Of a stretch of DNA of 17,529 nt, positions 1-7,771 are shown piece by piece; the first letter of the stretch is position 1; each line of letters opens with the position of its first letter. The notes beneath the pieces were generated by a model. It did not search any database and was not told where the DNA came from. It saw only the letters and a list, made by a program, of their open reading frames with translations. Origin of the DNA: JAFHCF01 sp048497495 (lineage in GTDB: Bacteria > Pseudomonadota > Alphaproteobacteria > Rhizobiales > Ancalomicrobiaceae); NCBI GenBank assembly GCA_048497495.1, contig JAFHCF010000051.1, positions 1 through 17,529 of the forward strand, given 5' to 3'. Both the position numbers and the translations under genes were made by a program.

Positions 1-61
1 CCATGGAGATGGGACCGCGCCGCGCCGCGTGAGGTCGGGTCGCGCGGCGGCGTCGCCCGGT

Positions 62-637
62 TCAGCCGGCGCGCAGCCGGGCGGCGATGCGTTCCAACGT
101 GGCGTCGCGCATGCCGAGCCGGTCGAGGTGATCGACGGTGGAGAGCACATAGTCGGGATTGGCGCCGGAGACGCCGCGGCCGGCCCTGATCAGCGCCAGA
201 ATGGCCTCGTCGTCGAGCGGGCCGGTATATTGCGGGTGGCCGCGATCGACCACATAGGTGAGCGCCGCCGGCCCGGGGGTCTCGGCGCGGCGGCCCTCGG
301 CGTCCTCGAAGCGAATCGGGCGGAAGATCTGGCGATAGATCGGGCTCGGGATGTGCTCGAGCGGGCTGATCTGCTCGCGTTCCTCGAGATAGGCGAGAAC
401 CGTGGCGCGGCGCGCCGCCGCGACCCGGTAGACGACGCCCCGGCAGGAGCCGCCGCGATCGAGGCCGAGCACGATGCCGGGGGTCTCGACGGTGCCGCGA
501 TGGTGCCAGGAATAGACGCAGAGCGCCCGGTGCCAGCCCCAGAGGCGTGCCGGCCGGACCTCCTCGAAATCGAATCCCGGGCGCCAGATCAGCGATCCAT
601 AGGCGAAGACCCAGAGATCTTCCGACGTTGCCGACAT
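62..637 (-). CDS. chaC: ChaC-type gamma-glutamylcyclotransferase
   Basis: This is probably a cytosolic glutathione-specific gamma-glutamylcyclotransferase, which cleaves glutathione to 5-oxoproline and Cys-Gly. The 191-residue product has the family's usual compact length. It opens with the substrate-binding loop YGSL (residues 13-16, in WVFAYGSLIWRP). YLEERE (83-88) supplies the catalytic Glu, most likely E88, which matches the RE glutamate of characterised ChaC proteins. SGANPDYVLSTV (157-168) is the conserved C-terminal family segment. A GAGGG ribosome site (complement of 644-648) lies 6 nt before the ATG at 637. The gene is divergent from the DUF2125 gene across a 359-bp region and has no evident operon partner inside the window. 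The family call is firm; the exact substrate (glutathione rather than other gamma-glutamyl peptides) is inferred from the family. Confidence 0.9.
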   Translation of the reverse strand: MSATSEDLWVFAYGSLIWRPGFDFEEVRPARLWGWHRALCVYSWHHRGTVETPGIVLGLDRGGSCRGVVYRVAAARRATVLAYLEEREQISPLEHIPSPIYRQIFRPIRFEDAEGRRAETPGPAALTYVVDRGHPQYTGPLDDEAILALIRAGRGVSGANPDYVLSTVDHLDRLGMRDATLERIAARLRAG

Positions 638-996
638 TCTCGTCCCTCATATGGCGGATCGGGCGGCCGGCGGGCGCCGCGGACGCGGACCTCGATCCTC
701 GTCCGGCCGGTCGGATTTCCGAGCCGATGCGACTCGATCGCAGAACGCTCCAGTGGTCAAGATCCGACGCCCGCGTCCCGCGAGCGCCAGATCGATTTGA
801 CCACGAGGTCAATGAGTTGGTGGATCTGATTGACGAGACGGACGGTTCCCATCCGTCTCGTCAATCAGATCCACTAGCCCGAAGCGGCGGAGAAATCGAG
901 GGGACGCCCGTCTCGATTCCGCGACGCTCCTCGCGCAGATTGACGATCTGCCGATTCGGCGCGCCGTCGCGCGCCGTGGCCGAAGGAGCCCGCGCC
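638..996. promoter_or_regulatory. Divergent intergenic region chaC / DUF2125 gene
   Basis: These 359 bases separate two divergent genes and should carry both promoters. They hold no convincing gene. They do hold several symmetric elements: TTGACC-N4-GGTCAA at 797-812, the perfect 23-bp inverted repeat at 820-874, and GCAGAT-N5-ATCTGC at 935-951. The 9-mer GATTGACGA occurs both in the left arm of the long repeat (828-836) and in the third element (938-946). No -10/-35 pair stands out enough to assign. Confidence 0.5.
820..874. repeat. Perfect 23-bp inverted repeat (long hairpin)
   Basis: The left arm 820-842 (starts GTGGATCTGATTG) is the exact reverse complement of the right arm 852-874 (ends CAATCAGATCCAC). 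The loop is the 9 bases 843-851. In RNA the stem can extend four more pairs outward using G-U wobbles. Both neighbouring genes start here and run away from it, so it cannot be their shared terminator. It could be a relic of a small mobile or repetitive element, a structured RNA, or a cruciform or protein-binding site. I see no second copy in the window. Confidence 0.85.
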
Positions 997-2028
997 ATGG
1001 ATCGACCGAGCGTCTCGACGCGCCGCTTTCGCCGTCTGCCCCTGGTCGTCGCCGTCGGCGTGGCGATCACCGCCGCCGCCTGGACGGCGGTGTGGGCGAC
1101 GGCGCGGACGCGCATTCTCGCCGAGGTCGACGGGCAACTGGCGATGCTGGCGGCGCGGGGCGTCGTCGTCGCCTGTCCCGATCGCGCCGTCGGCGGCTAT
1201 CCCTTCCGCATGGAATTCTCCTGCCGGGATCCGGGCGTCGAGATCCGCGCCGTCGGCGCCTCGGCGTCGGCCGCGTCGTTGCGGGTGGTGGCGCAGGTCT
1301 GGGATCCGAGACTGATCCAGGTGGAACTCGACGCACCCGGCGTGGCGCGCGACGCGCGGGGCGTGACCTCGGCGACGTGGCGCGGTCTCAGGGCGTCGCT
1401 GCGCTGGACCGCGCAGGGCCCGCAGCGGCTGTCGATCGCGGCGGAAGGACTGGACCTGACGACGCGGCCGACGGGCGCCCCGATGGTTCACCTGACGGCC
1501 GAGCATGCGGAAGCCCATGGCCGGCCGAGCGGTGGGGAGGGGCGGGACCTCGATCTCGCCGTGTCCTTCGGCGCCGCTTCGCTCTCGCTCGCCGACAAGC
1601 GTCTCGGCCCGCCGCGCTCGGATCTGGCGGTGTCGGCGACCCTGGCGGACTTTCTGCCGCCGGGGCCGGGACCGGCGGCGATGGCCTTCGCCGGGCGCGG
1701 CGGGTTGATCGATCCGGTGCGGCTCTCGTTTTCCACCGGCGGCGTCGTGGTGGAGGGGGCCGGCCGGCTCGTCCTCGACGGCGGCGGTCTCCTCGACGGC
1801 ATGATCACGCTCGGGGCGCGTGGCCTCGAAAGCCTGGCGAAAGGCGGCGCGGCGGGGCTCGGGCCGGAACTGACCACCGTCCTCACCGGGTTCGTCCTGC
1901 TCGGCAAAGCCTCCAAAGACCCGAGCCTGCCGGGTCGGCGGCTGGAGATGATCGTCGATCACGGCCTGGTCCGCATCGGCCGCGTGACCCTCGGCCGGAT
2001 CCCGTCGCTCTTCCCACCGGGTACGTGA
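997..2028 (+). CDS. DUF2125 domain-containing membrane-anchored protein
   Basis: This 343-residue protein of unknown function belongs to the alphaproteobacterial DUF2125 family. A short basic N-terminus (RRFRR) is followed by one hydrophobic segment at about residues 13-33 (LPLVVAVGVAITAAAWTAVW), which should anchor it in the inner membrane or act as a signal. The rest would be periplasmic. The family hallmark GGYPFRMEFSC lies near residues 67-77, followed by beta-rich sequence. I chose the ATG at 997 because AAGGAG (983-988) stands 8 nt ahead and the membrane segment follows directly. The frame stays open upstream to 547, but that part antisenses the chaC start and reads as low-complexity noise. 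The next gene on the strand is the pirin gene, 148 nt downstream, so an operon is possible but not clear. Confidence 0.85.
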   Translation: MDRPSVSTRRFRRLPLVVAVGVAITAAAWTAVWATARTRILAEVDGQLAMLAARGVVVACPDRAVGGYPFRMEFSCRDPGVEIRAVGASASAASLRVVAQVWDPRLIQVELDAPGVARDARGVTSATWRGLRASLRWTAQGPQRLSIAAEGLDLTTRPTGAPMVHLTAEHAEAHGRPSGGEGRDLDLAVSFGAASLSLADKRLGPPRSDLAVSATLADFLPPGPGPAAMAFAGRGGLIDPVRLSFSTGGVVVEGAGRLVLDGGGLLDGMITLGARGLESLAKGGAAGLGPELTTVLTGFVLLGKASKDPSLPGRRLEMIVDHGLVRIGRVTLGRIPSLFPPGT

Positions 2029-2176
2029 AGGCGCCGCGACCGATCCTCGACGGAGGCGCCGATGCGCATCGTCGTCGTGTCGCGGACGCATCGTTCGCCG
2101 TCTCGGATCTGGACTCGGCGGGTATCGGCCCCATCTCGATGCGATGTGTGGATCTCGACCGACGAGGATGCGTGCC

Positions 2177-3061
2177 ATGAGTGAGAAGACCCTGCAGAGC
2201 GTGCTTCCGGCGCCGCCGCCGCATTGGGTGGGCGACGGGTTCCTGGTCCGGCCGCTGTTCGGATCCCTCGCCTTCACCGGTGTTCCGAGCCCGTTCCTGA
2301 TGTTCGACTGGGCGGCGCCGACCGCCTTTGCGCCGCGCGCCGAGCCCCACGGGGTCGGGCCTCATCCCCATCGCGGCTTTGAGACGGTGACCATCGTCTA
2401 CGACGGCGAGGTCGATCACCGCGATTCCGCCGGCCATGCCGATCGGATCGGCGCCGGCGACGTCCAATGGATGACCGCCGGCGCGGGGGTGGTCCACGAG
2501 GAGTTTCACGGCGCCACCATCGCGGCGAAGGGCGGCACCGTGTCGATGGCGCAGCTCTGGGTCAATCTTCCGGCCGCCGACAAGATGGTACCGCCGCGCT
2601 ATCAGGCGATTCAGGCCCGCGACATTCCGACCGTCGCCTTCGACGGCGGCCGGCTCAGAGTGATCGCCGGGGCTCACCGGGGCACCGACGGGGTCGAGAC
2701 GGTCGGTCCGGCCCGAACCCACACACCGCTGTCGGTCTGGGACGGGACGCTCGAGGCGGGCGCGCGGTTCGAGGGTCGCGTGCCGGCCGGGTGGACGACG
2801 ATAGTGGCGGTGCTCGCCGGCGCCCTCGACATCGGCGGGCGGGAGGTCGCCGCCGCCCGGGTGGCGATGCTCGACCGACGCGGCGAGACGGTGAGGCTGG
2901 TCGGCGGCGCGGCGGGCGCGAAATTCCTGGTTCTCGCCGGTGAGCCGATCGACGAGCCGATCGCCGCCCACGGCCCCTTCGTGATGAACACGCGCGAGGA
3001 GATCCGCGAGGCGATCGTCGACTTCAACGCCGGGCGCATGGGGCGTCTCGCCGCCCGTTGA
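2177..3061 (+). CDS. Pirin family protein
   Basis: This 294-residue bicupin belongs to the pirin family, whose members are iron-binding proteins or, in some bacteria, quercetin 2,3-dioxygenases. The N-terminal cupin carries the expected metal ligands: His63 and His65 in GPHPHRGFETVT, and His107 and Glu109 in GVVHEEFHG. These align with the His-His/His-Glu set of human pirin. PFLMFDW (39-45) is also typical. The start at 2177 follows GAGGA (2164-2168) by 8 nt; in-frame ATGs at 2144 and 2168 are less well placed. A hairpin at 3078-3100 follows the stop. No partner gene reveals the substrate; enzymatic activity is known for only a few members, so only the family call is secure. Confidence 0.88.
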   Translation: MSEKTLQSVLPAPPPHWVGDGFLVRPLFGSLAFTGVPSPFLMFDWAAPTAFAPRAEPHGVGPHPHRGFETVTIVYDGEVDHRDSAGHADRIGAGDVQWMTAGAGVVHEEFHGATIAAKGGTVSMAQLWVNLPAADKMVPPRYQAIQARDIPTVAFDGGRLRVIAGAHRGTDGVETVGPARTHTPLSVWDGTLEAGARFEGRVPAGWTTIVAVLAGALDIGGREVAAARVAMLDRRGETVRLVGGAAGAKFLVLAGEPIDEPIAAHGPFVMNTREEIREAIVDFNAGRMGRLAAR

Positions 3062-3077
3062 CGGCTCCGTATCGCCC

Positions 3078-3100
3078 CCCCCGCCGCACTTCGGTGGGGG
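3078..3100 (+). terminator. Hairpin terminator candidate after the pirin gene
   Basis: CCCCCGCCG (3078-3086) and CGGTGGGGG (3092-3100) can form a 9-bp stem with one G-U pair around a 5-base loop, starting 16 nt after the pirin stop. The following bases (CGCTCTCTCGG) have only a weak pyrimidine tail, so intrinsic termination is plausible rather than certain. Confidence 0.5.
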
Positions 3101-3147
3101 CGCTCTCTCGGCGCACCCGATGCGACCAAGAGGCGCTCCCCCGAAAT

Positions 3148-3192
3148 TTGACCCTAGGTCACCCCATTGCGTCCAAAACGTTTTGAGGCAAA
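3148..3192 (+). promoter_or_regulatory. Palindromes upstream of the MerR gene (candidate operators)
   Basis: Two symmetric elements stand in the locally AT-richer leader of the MerR gene. TGACC-N3-GGTCA (3149-3161) overlaps a -35-like TTGACC at 3148-3153. CAAAACGTTTTG (3174-3185) is a perfect 12-bp palindrome with a central CG. Their position about 120-155 nt before the start would suit autoregulation or control by another factor. No reliable -10 can be assigned. Confidence 0.45.
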
Positions 3193-3304
3193 AATATGAG
3201 CCTTGCAGACGGCGCGAGGCATGTCATCGATTCTTCCCGCTCCGAGCCAGATCTCGTCAATTCCTCGGGAAATGGCGCTGCATGAGCCACGAAGAGAGGC
3301 AAGG

Positions 3305-3748
3305 ATGGCCAAGTCGAGCAAGCTCATTGCGAAAGTGGCGGCTCGACTCGAGCCGATCATGAACTTCGAACCTATCGAGGAGAGAAGTTCCTATACGATC
3401 GGACAACTTTCATCCCATCTGGGCGTGTCGCTCCGAACCCTGCGTTTCTACGAGCAGACCGGATTGCTGGCGCCGGATCGGGAGGGGTTGCGGCGTCTCT
3501 ATTCCCACGACGATCTCGAACGCCTCGACGTCATCGTCATGTTGCGCGAACTGGAAGTCTCGCTGACGGCGATCAAGACGTTGATGGCGGCGATCGACGG
3601 CGACGGCCGGACCTCGGAACGGGAGGTCATGGCGCAGGTCGAGGCGATCCTCGCCGGCTTGGCTTCGGACAATCTGGACCGCATCGCCGAACTGCAGCGC
3701 ATCAACGCGCGGATCGACGACGCCCGCCGCAACCTCGGCGCCGAATGA
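3305..3748 (+). CDS. MerR-family transcriptional regulator
   Basis: This is a small (147 residue) DNA-binding regulator of the MerR family. YTIGQLSSHLGVSLRTLRFYEQTGLL (from about residue 30) is the winged-helix reader head, with the hallmark RFYE at 47-50. RRLYSHDDLERLDVIVMLRELEVSL continues the MerR fold, and a helical segment follows for dimerisation. There is no cysteine cluster for a metal and no separate effector domain, so the signal cannot be told. The start is uncertain. The ATG at 3305 has AGAGAGG (3293-3299) 5 nt ahead; in-frame ATGs at 3203, 3272 and 3359 are alternatives. The gene converges with ecm over a 61-nt gap. Control of the ethylmalonyl-CoA genes is an inference from position only. 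Confidence 0.85.
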   Translation: MAKSSKLIAKVAARLEPIMNFEPIEERSSYTIGQLSSHLGVSLRTLRFYEQTGLLAPDREGLRRLYSHDDLERLDVIVMLRELEVSLTAIKTLMAAIDGDGRTSEREVMAQVEAILAGLASDNLDRIAELQRINARIDDARRNLGAE

Positions 3749-3753
3749 CGCGC

Positions 3754-3784
3754 CGGGTCGGCGCCGCGAACCGGGCGCCGCCCG
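3754..3784. terminator. Bidirectional terminator candidate between merR-type gene and ecm
   Basis: CGGCGCC (3759-3765) pairs with GGCGCCG (3774-3780). Across a one-base bulge, CGGG (3754-3757) pairs with CCCG (3781-3784), giving 11 bp in all around an 8-base loop. It lies exactly between two convergent stop codons. There is no clear U-tract on either strand, so the call is moderate. Confidence 0.45.
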
Positions 3785-3809
3785 CGAGTTCTCCGCGAAG
3801 AGGGGCCGC

Positions 3810-5789
3810 TCAGGCGGCCTTGGCCGCCGTCTCCGAGACGATGCGCACCACGTCGGCCATGATGTCGGTGATCTGGAAGTCCTTCGGCGTGTAGACCGCC
3901 GCGACGCCCATGTCGATCAACGCCTCGGCGTCCTCCGGCGGAATGATGCCGCCGACGACGACCGGCACGTCGGCGAGACCGGCGACCTTCATGCGATGCA
4001 CCACGTCGCCGACCAGCGCCAGATGCGAGCCCGACAGGATCGACAGGCCGACGGCGTGGACGCCTTCCTCCAGCGCGGCGTTGACGATCTGTGCCGGGGT
4101 CAGACGGATGCCCTCGTAGACCACTTCCATGCCGCAGTCGCGAGCCCGCACGGCGATCTGCTCGGCGCCGTTGGAATGGCCGTCGAGGCCGGGCTTGCCG
4201 ACCAGGAACTTGAGGCGGCGGCCGAGCGTCCTCGACACGTCGTCGACGGCGGCGCGCACGGCGGCGAGGTCGCCGCCGCCGTCGCGGGCGGCGCGGCCGA
4301 CGCCGGTCGGGGCGCGATACTCGCCGAAGACCTGGCGGAGGGTCTCGCCCCATTCGCCGGTGGTGACGCCGGCGCGTGCCGCGGTGATCGAGGGTTCCAT
4401 GACGTTGCGGCCTTCGGCGGCGGCGGCGCGCAAGCTCGCGAGCGCCTTCTCCACCGCGCCGGCATCGCGTGCCTGCCGCCATGCCTTCAGCTTGTCGATC
4501 GCCTCCTGCTCGACCTCGGGCGGAACGGTGAGGATGGTGCCTTCGCCGGTGGTCAGCGGCGACGGCTCGGTCTCCTTGAAGCGGTTGACGCCGACCACGG
4601 TGGAGGCGCCGGATTCGATCGCCTCGAGCCGGCGGGTGTTCGATTCCACCAGTTTCTGCTTCATGTAGCTGGACTCGACCGCGGCGACGGCGCCGCCCAT
4701 CGCCTCGATGGCGGCGAGTTCGACCTTGGCCTCCTCGACCAACTGGGCGACCTTGGCCTCGATTTCGGCCGAGCCGTCGAAGATGTCGGCGAATTCCAGG
4801 AGATCGGTCTCGTAGGCGAGGATCTGCTGCATTCGGAGCGACCACTGCTGGTCCCAGGGGCGGGGCAGGCCGAGGGCCTCGTTCCAGGCCGGAAGCTGGA
4901 CGGCGCGGGCGCGGGCGTCGCGCGACAGCGTCACGGCGAGGGCCTCGATCAGGATGCGGTAGACGTTGTTCTCGGGCTGCTGCTCGGTGAGGCCGAGCGA
5001 ATTGACCTGGACGCCGTAGCGGAAGCGGCGGTTCTTCTCCTCGGTGACGCCCCAGCGCTCGGCCGTGATCTCGTCCCACAGCCGGCCGAAGGCGCGCATC
5101 TTGCAGATCTCGGTGACGAAACGCATGCCGGCGTTGACGAAGAAGGAGATGCGGCCGACGGCCTCGCCGAACTCGGCGGCGGGGATCGCGCCGGTCGTCT
5201 TCACCGAGTCGAGCACGGCGATGGCGGTCGCCAGCGCGAAGGCGAGTTCCTGCACCGGCGTCGCGCCGGCCTCCTGCAGGTGGTAGGAGCAGACGTTCAT
5301 CGGGTTCCACTTCGGCATTTCCGAATAGGTCCAGGCGATGACGTCGGTGGTCAGCCGCATCGACGGCGTCGGGGCGAAGACATAGGTACCGCGCGACAGG
5401 TATTCCTTGATCAGGTCGTTCTGGGTGGTTCCCGACAGGGCCTTGCGGTTCGCCCCCTGCTCGTCGGCGGCGGCGACATAGAGCGCCAGCAGCCACGGCG
5501 CGGTGGCGTTGATGGTCATCGAGGTGTTCATCTTCTCCAGCGGGATGCCGTCGAAGAGGGCGCGCATGTCGCCGAGGTGGGAGACCGGCACGCCGACCTT
5601 GCCGACCTCGCCGCGCGACAGCGCGTGGTCGGGGTCGTAGCCGGTCTGGGTCGGCAGGTCGAAGGCCACCGACAGGCCGGTCTGGCCCTTGGCGAGATTG
5701 GAGCGATAGAGCCGGTTCGACGCCGCCGCCGTCGAATGGCCGGCATAGGTGCGGAAGAGCCAGGGCTTGTCGGGCGACGTGAGGGGCAT
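3810..5789 (-). CDS. ecm: Ethylmalonyl-CoA mutase (MeaA-type B12-dependent mutase)
   Basis: This 659-residue adenosylcobalamin-dependent acyl-CoA mutase should convert (2R)-ethylmalonyl-CoA to (2S)-methylsuccinyl-CoA in the ethylmalonyl-CoA pathway. The N-terminal substrate barrel starts at KPWLFRTYAGHSTA (8-21) and shows GLSVAFDLPTQTGYD (38-52) and MNTSMTINATAPW (87-99). The C-terminal B12 domain has D-G-H-S-N-G (536-541), with His538 as the cobalt ligand, then SILSGSH (583-589) and VVGGIIP (611-617). The fused one-chain layout and overall sequence fit MeaA/Ecm better than methylmalonyl-CoA mutase, and ccr next door supports it. The start at 5789 is the only nearby ATG but has a weak ribosome site; the frame stays open upstream without a better start that I could see. 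Also known as meaA. Confidence 0.93.
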   Translation of the reverse strand: MPLTSPDKPWLFRTYAGHSTAAASNRLYRSNLAKGQTGLSVAFDLPTQTGYDPDHALSRGEVGKVGVPVSHLGDMRALFDGIPLEKMNTSMTINATAPWLLALYVAAADEQGANRKALSGTTQNDLIKEYLSRGTYVFAPTPSMRLTTDVIAWTYSEMPKWNPMNVCSYHLQEAGATPVQELAFALATAIAVLDSVKTTGAIPAAEFGEAVGRISFFVNAGMRFVTEICKMRAFGRLWDEITAERWGVTEEKNRRFRYGVQVNSLGLTEQQPENNVYRILIEALAVTLSRDARARAVQLPAWNEALGLPRPWDQQWSLRMQQILAYETDLLEFADIFDGSAEIEAKVAQLVEEAKVELAAIEAMGGAVAAVESSYMKQKLVESNTRRLEAIESGASTVVGVNRFKETEPSPLTTGEGTILTVPPEVEQEAIDKLKAWRQARDAGAVEKALASLRAAAAEGRNVMEPSITAARAGVTTGEWGETLRQVFGEYRAPTGVGRAARDGGGDLAAVRAAVDDVSRTLGRRLKFLVGKPGLDGHSNGAEQIAVRARDCGMEVVYEGIRLTPAQIVNAALEEGVHAVGLSILSGSHLALVGDVVHRMKVAGLADVPVVVGGIIPPEDAEALIDMGVAAVYTPKDFQITDIMADVVRIVSETAAKAA

Positions 5790-5946
5790 GGGCGGCTGTC
5801 CGGATGGTGGAACTCTGGATCGATTAGATACCGCGCCGCAGCAGTCGCGTCACCCCGCACGAAGGACGCACTGCGACATTCGGCCACGCACTTCGCTGCG
5901 GCCATCGGACGTAACAGGGCGAAGAGTTCCGTATTCGATAGGTAGC

Positions 5947-5961
5947 GTTTCCGGCGGAAAC
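5947..5961. promoter_or_regulatory. 15-bp palindrome upstream of ecm (candidate operator)
   Basis: GTTTCCG-G-CGGAAAC is a perfect odd palindrome with 7-bp arms, about 160 bp before the ecm start. This is a plausible promoter position for that gene. The binding protein is unknown. Confidence 0.4.
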
Positions 5962-6150
5962 ACAAGGGTTTTCGCATCCACGACGGGCCTGCTTGCGGTC
6001 GGTGCGCCGGGGCTCTAGCTTTCGCATTGCAGCATGACGAAAGGTCGCAGGTCGTATCTGGCGCGATTTCAATCCTTTAGTATTATGGAAAATCGCCTGA
6101 AAGCGGTCCGATAGTGCGGGTATCCTATGGGATTGCGGGAGAGTTGAAGG

Positions 6151-6178
6151 CAATTTTTCCGCATTGCGAAATAAATTG
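6151..6178. promoter_or_regulatory. AT-rich imperfect dyad upstream of ccr (candidate operator)
   Basis: The core CGCA-T-TGCG (6160-6168) is a perfect odd palindrome. Outside it, CAATTTTT on the left and AAATAAATTG on the right are near-complementary with one offset. The site lies about 135-160 bp before the ccr start, in the only AT-rich stretch of this intergenic region, as expected of a promoter or operator. Which regulator would bind is not known from the sequence. Confidence 0.4.
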
Positions 6179-6312
6179 CGGCGAACCGCACTCCGAGACG
6201 TCGGCCCGAGGTGGCCGACCGGCCCGAGGCGGTCCACGCCCGACACGATCCACCGACCGACCTCGAGGGGAGGGGTGCGGGAACGGGCGATCCCAACGCG
6301 GGAAGGAAGACC

Positions 6313-7611
6313 ATGGCAGGGAATGACGACGTGGCGCCGGGCATCGAGGATCGGCCGGTGAAGGACCTCTATGAGATCGGCGAGATCCCGCCGCTCGGTC
6401 ACGTGCCGAAGGAGATGTACGCCTGGGTGATCCGCAAGGAACGCCACGGCCCGCCGGAGGACAGTTTCCAGCTCGAGGTGGTGCCGACCTGGGAGTGCGA
6501 CAGCCACGACGTGCTGGTGCTCGTGATGGCGGCCGGCGTCAACTACAACGGCGTGTGGGCCGGCCTGGGCAAGCCGATCTCGGTGTTCGACGTCCACAAG
6601 CAGCCCTATCACATCGCCGGGTCCGACTGCGCCGGCATCGTGTGGAAGGTCGGCTCGAAGGTGAAGGCGTGGAAGGTCGGCGACGAGGTCGTCATCCATT
6701 GCAACCAGGACGACGGTGACGACGAGGAGTGCAACGGTGGCGACCCGATGCTGTCGCCGTCCCAGCGCATCTGGGGCTACGAGACGCCGGACGGGTCCTT
6801 CGCCCAGTTCGCCCGCGTCCAGGCGCGCCAGTTGCTGCCGCGGCCGCAGCACCTGACCTGGGAGGAGAGCGCCTCCTACATGCTGACGCTGGCGACCGCC
6901 TTCCGCATGCTGTTCGGGCACAACCCGCATCAGTTGCGGCCGAGCCAGAACGTCCTGGTGTGGGGCGCCTCGGGCGGCTTGGGCGTTTTCGGCATCCAGC
7001 TCTGCGCGGCGGCCGGCGCCAACGCCATCGGCGTGATCTCGGACGAATCCAAGCGCGACTACGTCATGAGCCTCGGGGCGCGCGGCGTCATCAACCGCAA
7101 GGACTTCAAGTGCTGGGGGCAACTGCCCAAGGTCGGCAGTCCCGAGTACGACACCTGGTTCGGCGAGGTGCGCAAGTTCGGCAAGGCGATCTGGGACATC
7201 ACCGGCAAGGGCAACAACGTCGACATGGTGTTCGAGCACCCGGGCGAGAGCACCTTCCCGACCTCGACCTTCGTGGTCAAGCGCGGCGGCATGGTGGTGT
7301 TCTGCGCCGGGACCTCCGGCTTCAACATCACCTTCGACGCCCGCTACGTCTGGATGCACCAGAAGCGCATCCAGGGCTCGCACTTCGCCCATCTGAAGCA
7401 GGCCGCCGCCGCCAACCGCTTCGTGCTCGACCGGCGGGTCGAGCCGTGCATGTCGGAAGTGTTCTCCTGGGCCGAGATCCCGCTCGCCCACACCAAGATG
7501 TGGAAGAACGAGCACAAGCCCGGCAACATGGCGGTGCTGGTGGGTTCGCCGAGGCTCGGGCTGACCACCTTCGAGGACGTGCTCGAGGCCTCGGCCGAAA
7601 TGGCGAAGTGA
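6313..7611 (+). CDS. ccr: Crotonyl-CoA carboxylase/reductase
   Basis: This 432-residue enzyme should reduce crotonyl-CoA with NADPH while fixing CO2, giving (2S)-ethylmalonyl-CoA; it is the signature enzyme of the ethylmalonyl-CoA pathway. It is a zinc-free medium-chain reductase. The catalytic N-terminal part includes AAGVNYNGVWAGLGKP (73-88) and HIAGSDCAGIVWKVG (100-114). The insert with CNQDDGDDEECNGGDPMLSPSQ (130-151) is characteristic of Ccr. The nucleotide fold carries WGASGGLGVFGIQL (217-230), and RIQGSHFAH (352-360) holds a conserved active-site His. Length is as expected. The ATG at 6313 follows GGAAGGA (about 6300-6306); upstream in-frame ATGs are not needed. It is divergent from ecm, with which it acts in sequence, and a strong hairpin follows. 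Confidence 0.96.
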   Translation: MAGNDDVAPGIEDRPVKDLYEIGEIPPLGHVPKEMYAWVIRKERHGPPEDSFQLEVVPTWECDSHDVLVLVMAAGVNYNGVWAGLGKPISVFDVHKQPYHIAGSDCAGIVWKVGSKVKAWKVGDEVVIHCNQDDGDDEECNGGDPMLSPSQRIWGYETPDGSFAQFARVQARQLLPRPQHLTWEESASYMLTLATAFRMLFGHNPHQLRPSQNVLVWGASGGLGVFGIQLCAAAGANAIGVISDESKRDYVMSLGARGVINRKDFKCWGQLPKVGSPEYDTWFGEVRKFGKAIWDITGKGNNVDMVFEHPGESTFPTSTFVVKRGGMVVFCAGTSGFNITFDARYVWMHQKRIQGSHFAHLKQAAAANRFVLDRRVEPCMSEVFSWAEIPLAHTKMWKNEHKPGNMAVLVGSPRLGLTTFEDVLEASAEMAK

Positions 7612-7647
7612 GGGCGCGACGCCGATCGGCGCCGTGAGGGATGAACA

Positions 7648-7682
7648 GACGGCGATCCGGGGAGCGACCTCGGATCGCCGTC
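7648..7682 (+). terminator. Hairpin terminator candidate after ccr
   Basis: GACGGCGATCCG (7648-7659) and CGGATCGCCGTC (7671-7682) form a perfect 12-bp stem. Inside it, GGG and CCT can add three more pairs, leaving a loop of AGCGA. It starts 36 nt after the ccr stop and is followed by GTCGTTTCGG, a weak U-tract. It probably separates ccr from the glycosyltransferase gene. Confidence 0.6.
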
Positions 7683-7771
7683 GTCGTTTCGGGGCGGCGA
7701 CGAGAGGCTTGCATCGCGCCGCGCGGGGTGCCATCTCGGGCGCGATCGGTCGCAACGGAGAGGGGTCGGCG

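Larger units (their letters stand above)
5790..6312. promoter_or_regulatory. Divergent control region of ecm and ccr
   Basis: This 523-bp region separates the ecm and ccr starts and contains no gene I can support. The ecm-proximal side holds the 15-bp perfect palindrome GTTTCCGGCGGAAAC (5947-5961). The ccr-proximal side, about 6060-6180, is markedly AT-rich for this genome. It holds CGCATTGCG (6160-6168) flanked by T- and A-runs, within an imperfect dyad spanning about 6151-6178. ATTGC recurs at 6026, 6132, 6163 and 6175. Promoters for both genes must lie here, but no -10/-35 pair is convincing. The last 130 bases would be a GC-rich ccr leader. It is the natural place for a pathway regulator to bind. 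Confidence 0.55.

Noticed and set aside
1..61. Possible gene end before chaC
   Set aside because: The 61 bases are too few to assign; no similarity or structure could be supported.
547..996. Upstream extension of the DUF2125 frame
   Set aside because: It starts inside chaC on the other strand, crosses the 23-bp inverted repeat and shows no family similarity; the ATG at 997 has a good ribosome site.
3996..5945. A 649-codon open frame on the + strand opposite ecm
   Set aside because: It lies entirely antisense to a clearly conserved mutase, and its Gly/Asp/Arg/His-rich composition is what GC-rich codon bias yields on the opposite strand.
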